The translations under genes were made by a program, and so were the position numbers. A DNA stretch of 35,754 nucleotides, taken from positions 881,343 through 917,096 of the forward strand of contig JAMPDX010000001.1 of the NCBI GenBank assembly GCA_023665425.1, read 5' to 3'. The notes under the pieces are model-generated. The model was not told where the DNA came from, searched no databases, and saw only the letters and a list, made by a program, of their open reading frames with translations. The DNA is from Muribaculaceae bacterium. GTDB taxonomy: Bacteria > Bacteroidota > Bacteroidia > Bacteroidales > Muribaculaceae. The first letter of the stretch is position 1, and each line of letters opens with the position of its first letter. Of this stretch, positions 33,784 to 35,754 are shown in pieces.

Positions 33784-35157
33784 ATGAAACATTTCGGAAA
33801 AATCCTAATATTTACGATGTTGACAGCTACCATGAGTAGCTGTCACATCTACGACAAATATGAGTTGCCGCAAGATGATGCCATCATCGACAACTATCGC
33901 AAAGCCATAGAAATGCCGGTAGACTCTACTTCTCTGGGCAACTTAACATGGGAGCAGACATTTACTGATCCTTTGCTGCAGACACTCATCCGCACTGCGA
34001 TAGAGAACAACAAAGACCTGGAGAATGCACGCCTCAATGTTGAGATAGCACAAGCACAGCTCAAAGGGGCGAAGCTGAGCTATTTCCCCTCTCTGGCCTT
34101 CACTCCTAACGGTGGTACCGCTTCCTATGGTGGAAGCCACATGAATTGGAGCTACACCCTACCCCTGTCGGCCAGTTGGGAGATTGACGCTTTCGGCAAG
34201 ATACTGAACCGCAAACGTGGTGCCGAAGTGGGCGTAGAGCAAGCTCAGAACTATCAGCAGGCTGTACGTTCACAAATCATCGGCGCCGTAGCCAACACTT
34301 ATTATGCCATAGCAGCTCTCCAGATGCAGCTCGAAGTGAGCAATCAGACCGCTACCATCTGGGAGCAGCAAGTCAAGAATATGGAGCTGATGAAAGAGGC
34401 CGGCCGTGTCAATGAAGCAGCCGTGGTACAAAACCGTGCCAGCTATTATAGCGTGATGGCATCAATTCCAGAACTCGAAGCTGCTCTGCATGAGGCCAAC
34501 AACACCATGTCTTTGTTGCTGAACACATTCCCTACTACATGGACAGTGACCAAGGAAATGACCTTTGCTGCTCCGGCTGTTGTCAACGAGGGTGTACCCA
34601 TGGCATATTTGGCAGCTCGCCCCGATGTACGCGCCTCAGAGAATGCTCTTGCAGTGGCTTATTACGCCACCAATTCAGCTCGTGCCAATTTCTATCCTTC
34701 AATTGTTATTTCTGCTCAAGGTGGCTTCACTAACTTGTTGGGCAGCATAATTTCCAATCCCGGAAAGTGGTTTATACAGCTCGCCGGCTCCCTGACAGCT
34801 CCCATATTCTCAAGAGGACAGAATATTGCTACTCTTCAGGCCGCTAAGGCTCAACAGCAGCAGGCTCTCAACAATTTCCAATATTCAGTGCTCAATGCTG
34901 CAGCTGAGGTAAGTGATGCTATGGTCAGCTATAACAATAACCTTCGCAAACAGGAAATGCTCTCCAAGCAAATTGTTGAGCTTGAAAAGAGTGTCGACAT
35001 CACCAACCAATTGTTGCAATATGGCTCAGCAACCTATCTGGAAGTCCTGACAGCTCAACAGCAACTGTTGTCTTCTCAACTGAGCGAAATCAACACTTGG
35101 CATAGCCGCGTAGCCGCCCTCATCAACCTCTACCAATCTCTCGGTGGAGGCCGATAA
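33784..35157 (+). CDS. RND efflux outer-membrane factor (TolC/NodT type), lipoprotein
   Basis: The outer-membrane channel of the tripartite pump. The 457-aa protein has a lipoprotein signal ending in MSSC (Cys20), followed by HIYDKYELP. Two OEP repeats are visible: the first with NNKDLENARLNVEIAQAQLK and ASWEIDAFGKILNRKRG (typical of the family), the second with RPDVRASENALAVAYYATNSARANFYPSI and NQLLQYGSATYLEVLTAQQQLL. Start: the ATG at 33784 gives the signal; the frame is open from 33733 but overlaps the pump gene. The gap to the pump gene is 13 nt and a strong terminator follows. Confidence 0.95.
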   Translation: MKHFGKILIFTMLTATMSSCHIYDKYELPQDDAIIDNYRKAIEMPVDSTSLGNLTWEQTFTDPLLQTLIRTAIENNKDLENARLNVEIAQAQLKGAKLSYFPSLAFTPNGGTASYGGSHMNWSYTLPLSASWEIDAFGKILNRKRGAEVGVEQAQNYQQAVRSQIIGAVANTYYAIAALQMQLEVSNQTATIWEQQVKNMELMKEAGRVNEAAVVQNRASYYSVMASIPELEAALHEANNTMSLLLNTFPTTWTVTKEMTFAAPAVVNEGVPMAYLAARPDVRASENALAVAYYATNSARANFYPSIVISAQGGFTNLLGSIISNPGKWFIQLAGSLTAPIFSRGQNIATLQAAKAQQQQALNNFQYSVLNAAAEVSDAMVSYNNNLRKQEMLSKQIVELEKSVDITNQLLQYGSATYLEVLTAQQQLLSSQLSEINTWHSRVAALINLYQSLGGGR

Positions 35158-35184
35158 GTGAGTCAATCATAAATCCTCGTTTAT

Positions 35185-35218
35185 ACAGGCGGACATTCCA
35201 TCCGGAATGTCCGCCTGT
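35185..35218 (+). terminator. Terminator of the RND efflux operon
   Basis: A perfect 15-bp stem, ACAGGCGGACATTCC (35185-35199) with GGAATGTCCGCCTGT (35204-35218), with loop ATCC, starts 27 nt after the last stop codon. The T-tract is short (TT after the stem), but stem strength and position make it a convincing operon end. Confidence 0.8.
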
Positions 35219-35335
35219 TTGCAAGTTATCCTTCCCTATCAACCCGAGCAAACACTTCCCGCTGAAAAACAAATCCCAAAACAACGTTGATGCGAACATG
35301 CGCTACAGCTGCCATCGATGAGAGCTGAGAATCGC

Positions 35336-35375
35336 GTAGGAGGTAAACACTAATCATAGGGTGTTTATCTCCTAC
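35336..35375. repeat. Stand-alone 15-bp hairpin upstream of element copy 2
   Basis: GTAGGAGGTAAACAC (35336-35350) pairs with GTGTTTATCTCCTAC (35361-35375) over 15 positions with a single G-U pair, loop TAATCATAGG. A further TGTTTAC occurs at 35381-35387. On neither strand is it followed by a long T-run, and no gene ends beside it after the efflux terminator. Confidence 0.6.
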
Positions 35376-35389
35376 TTTCGTGTTTACTT

Positions 35390-35541
35390 GTCTAAATTAA
35401 AAAAATAAATATGCAGAGGTCTCGCAGCTGCACCTCATCTTTGAGCCTTTGGTTCAGTCACATAGCCCGCTATGTTCCCTCTCCTGCAGACTTAAATCTG
35501 AGACACATCTGCGACCCTGATGTTAACATTTTTTATTAGAC
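35390..35541. repeat. Long imperfect palindromic intergenic element (copy 2)
   Basis: A 152-nt element with the same nested design as 25937-26131. Outer arms start GTCTAA at 35390 and end TTAGAC at 35541, each followed inward by an A- or T-run. Middle arms 35413-35444 and 35491-35522 pair in blocks (GGTC/GACC, GCAG/CTGC, CTCA/TGAG). The central hairpin ACATAGC-CC-GCTATGT is at 35460-35475, again preceded by TCAGTC. The arms differ in sequence from copy 1, but the core aligns with it (21 of 30 positions) and two stem pairs differ in a compensatory way. Confidence 0.7.
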
Positions 35542-35754
35542 ACACTCTTAATATTTTTATACGCCTTATAATAAAAGTATTACGATTCCAGTTACAGCCA
35601 TTTTGTTACAATGTCTCCGATAAGATTACCCCTCTTAGCTATATCACCTAAAAGATATTCATCATAGTAATCGTAATTTCCATTTATTGGACAGCAATAG
35701 TTTTGAATGTCAAGTTAAATATGAGTCCTCCTGTCGGTTGGTTGTCCACGGATA

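Larger units (their letters stand above)
35158..35754. other. Gene-free structured intergenic region to the window edge
   Basis: This 597-nt stretch holds the efflux terminator (35185-35218), a second hairpin (35336-35375) and palindromic element copy 2 (35390-35541). Beyond that, the minus strand has a 40-codon open frame (35592-35714; ends GDIVTKWL, no ATG) and, in another frame, a stretch running in from the window edge to a stop at 35684 (ends FNLTFKTIAVQ). Either may be the tail of a gene lying beyond the window, but neither is long enough to call. Confidence 0.5.

Overview
The window looks like a chromosomal core region of a Bacteroidota bacterium, most likely order Bacteroidales (a Muribaculaceae-like genome is my guess, from overall feel only). 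Reasons: several upstream regions carry the Bacteroides-type promoter pair (TTTG, 19-20 nt gap, TAnnTTTG); most starts lack a Shine-Dalgarno sequence; there are many short-signal lipoproteins; and the gene content is typical of the group (single-chain L-serine ammonia-lyase, bamD-rpoZ, PASTA protein-RluD, aguA-aguB, lipoprotein ApbE, tripartite RND pump with a lipoprotein adapter). I see no phage, IS element, CRISPR array, tRNA or rRNA.

Layout. 1-2822: ppdK on the minus strand with its terminator. 3178-7864: a promoter, then an alpha/beta hydrolase overlapping a membrane-anchored MurF-like ligase, followed by L-serine ammonia-lyase and ribonuclease Z. 7852-11282: a new promoter, a small acidic protein, agmatine deiminase and N-carbamoylputrescine amidase (agmatine to putrescine), then a GH53 galactanase lipoprotein. 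11337-15334: an ABC-F ATPase and an M13 metallopeptidase without a signal peptide. 15391-16419 (minus): ApbE flavin transferase. 16577-17239: DJ-1/PfpI protein, convergent with an O6-alkylguanine-DNA methyltransferase. 17992-19163 (minus): bamD-rpoZ. 19464-21484: PASTA protein and RluD-type pseudouridine synthase. 21533-25943: hisS followed by a complete BtuFCD/FecBCD-type metal-chelate importer. 26139-28724: an unrecognised 419-aa protein and a histidine acid phosphatase. 28895-35157: a three-gene RND efflux operon (adapter, pump, outer-membrane factor) with its own promoter, an operator-like palindrome and an intercistronic hairpin. 35158-35754: a gene-free, strongly structured intergenic region.

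How the genes work together: aguA and aguB form two consecutive steps of putrescine synthesis; the importer genes form one transporter; the RND genes form one envelope-spanning pump; BamD and RpoZ pair outer-membrane assembly with RNA polymerase omega, probably through co-transcription only. The rest are largely independent housekeeping units.

The most unusual signals are (i) two long imperfect palindromic intergenic elements (25937-26131 and 35390-35541) whose different arms enclose a related central hairpin with two compensatory base-pair changes, (ii) the hydrolase plus membrane-anchored Mur ligase pair, in which the usual MurF substrate domain appears to be replaced by membrane helices, and (iii) an apparent extra pair of membrane helices in the RND pump between TM6 and TM7. 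All functional calls rest on reading translated motifs; no database search was run.
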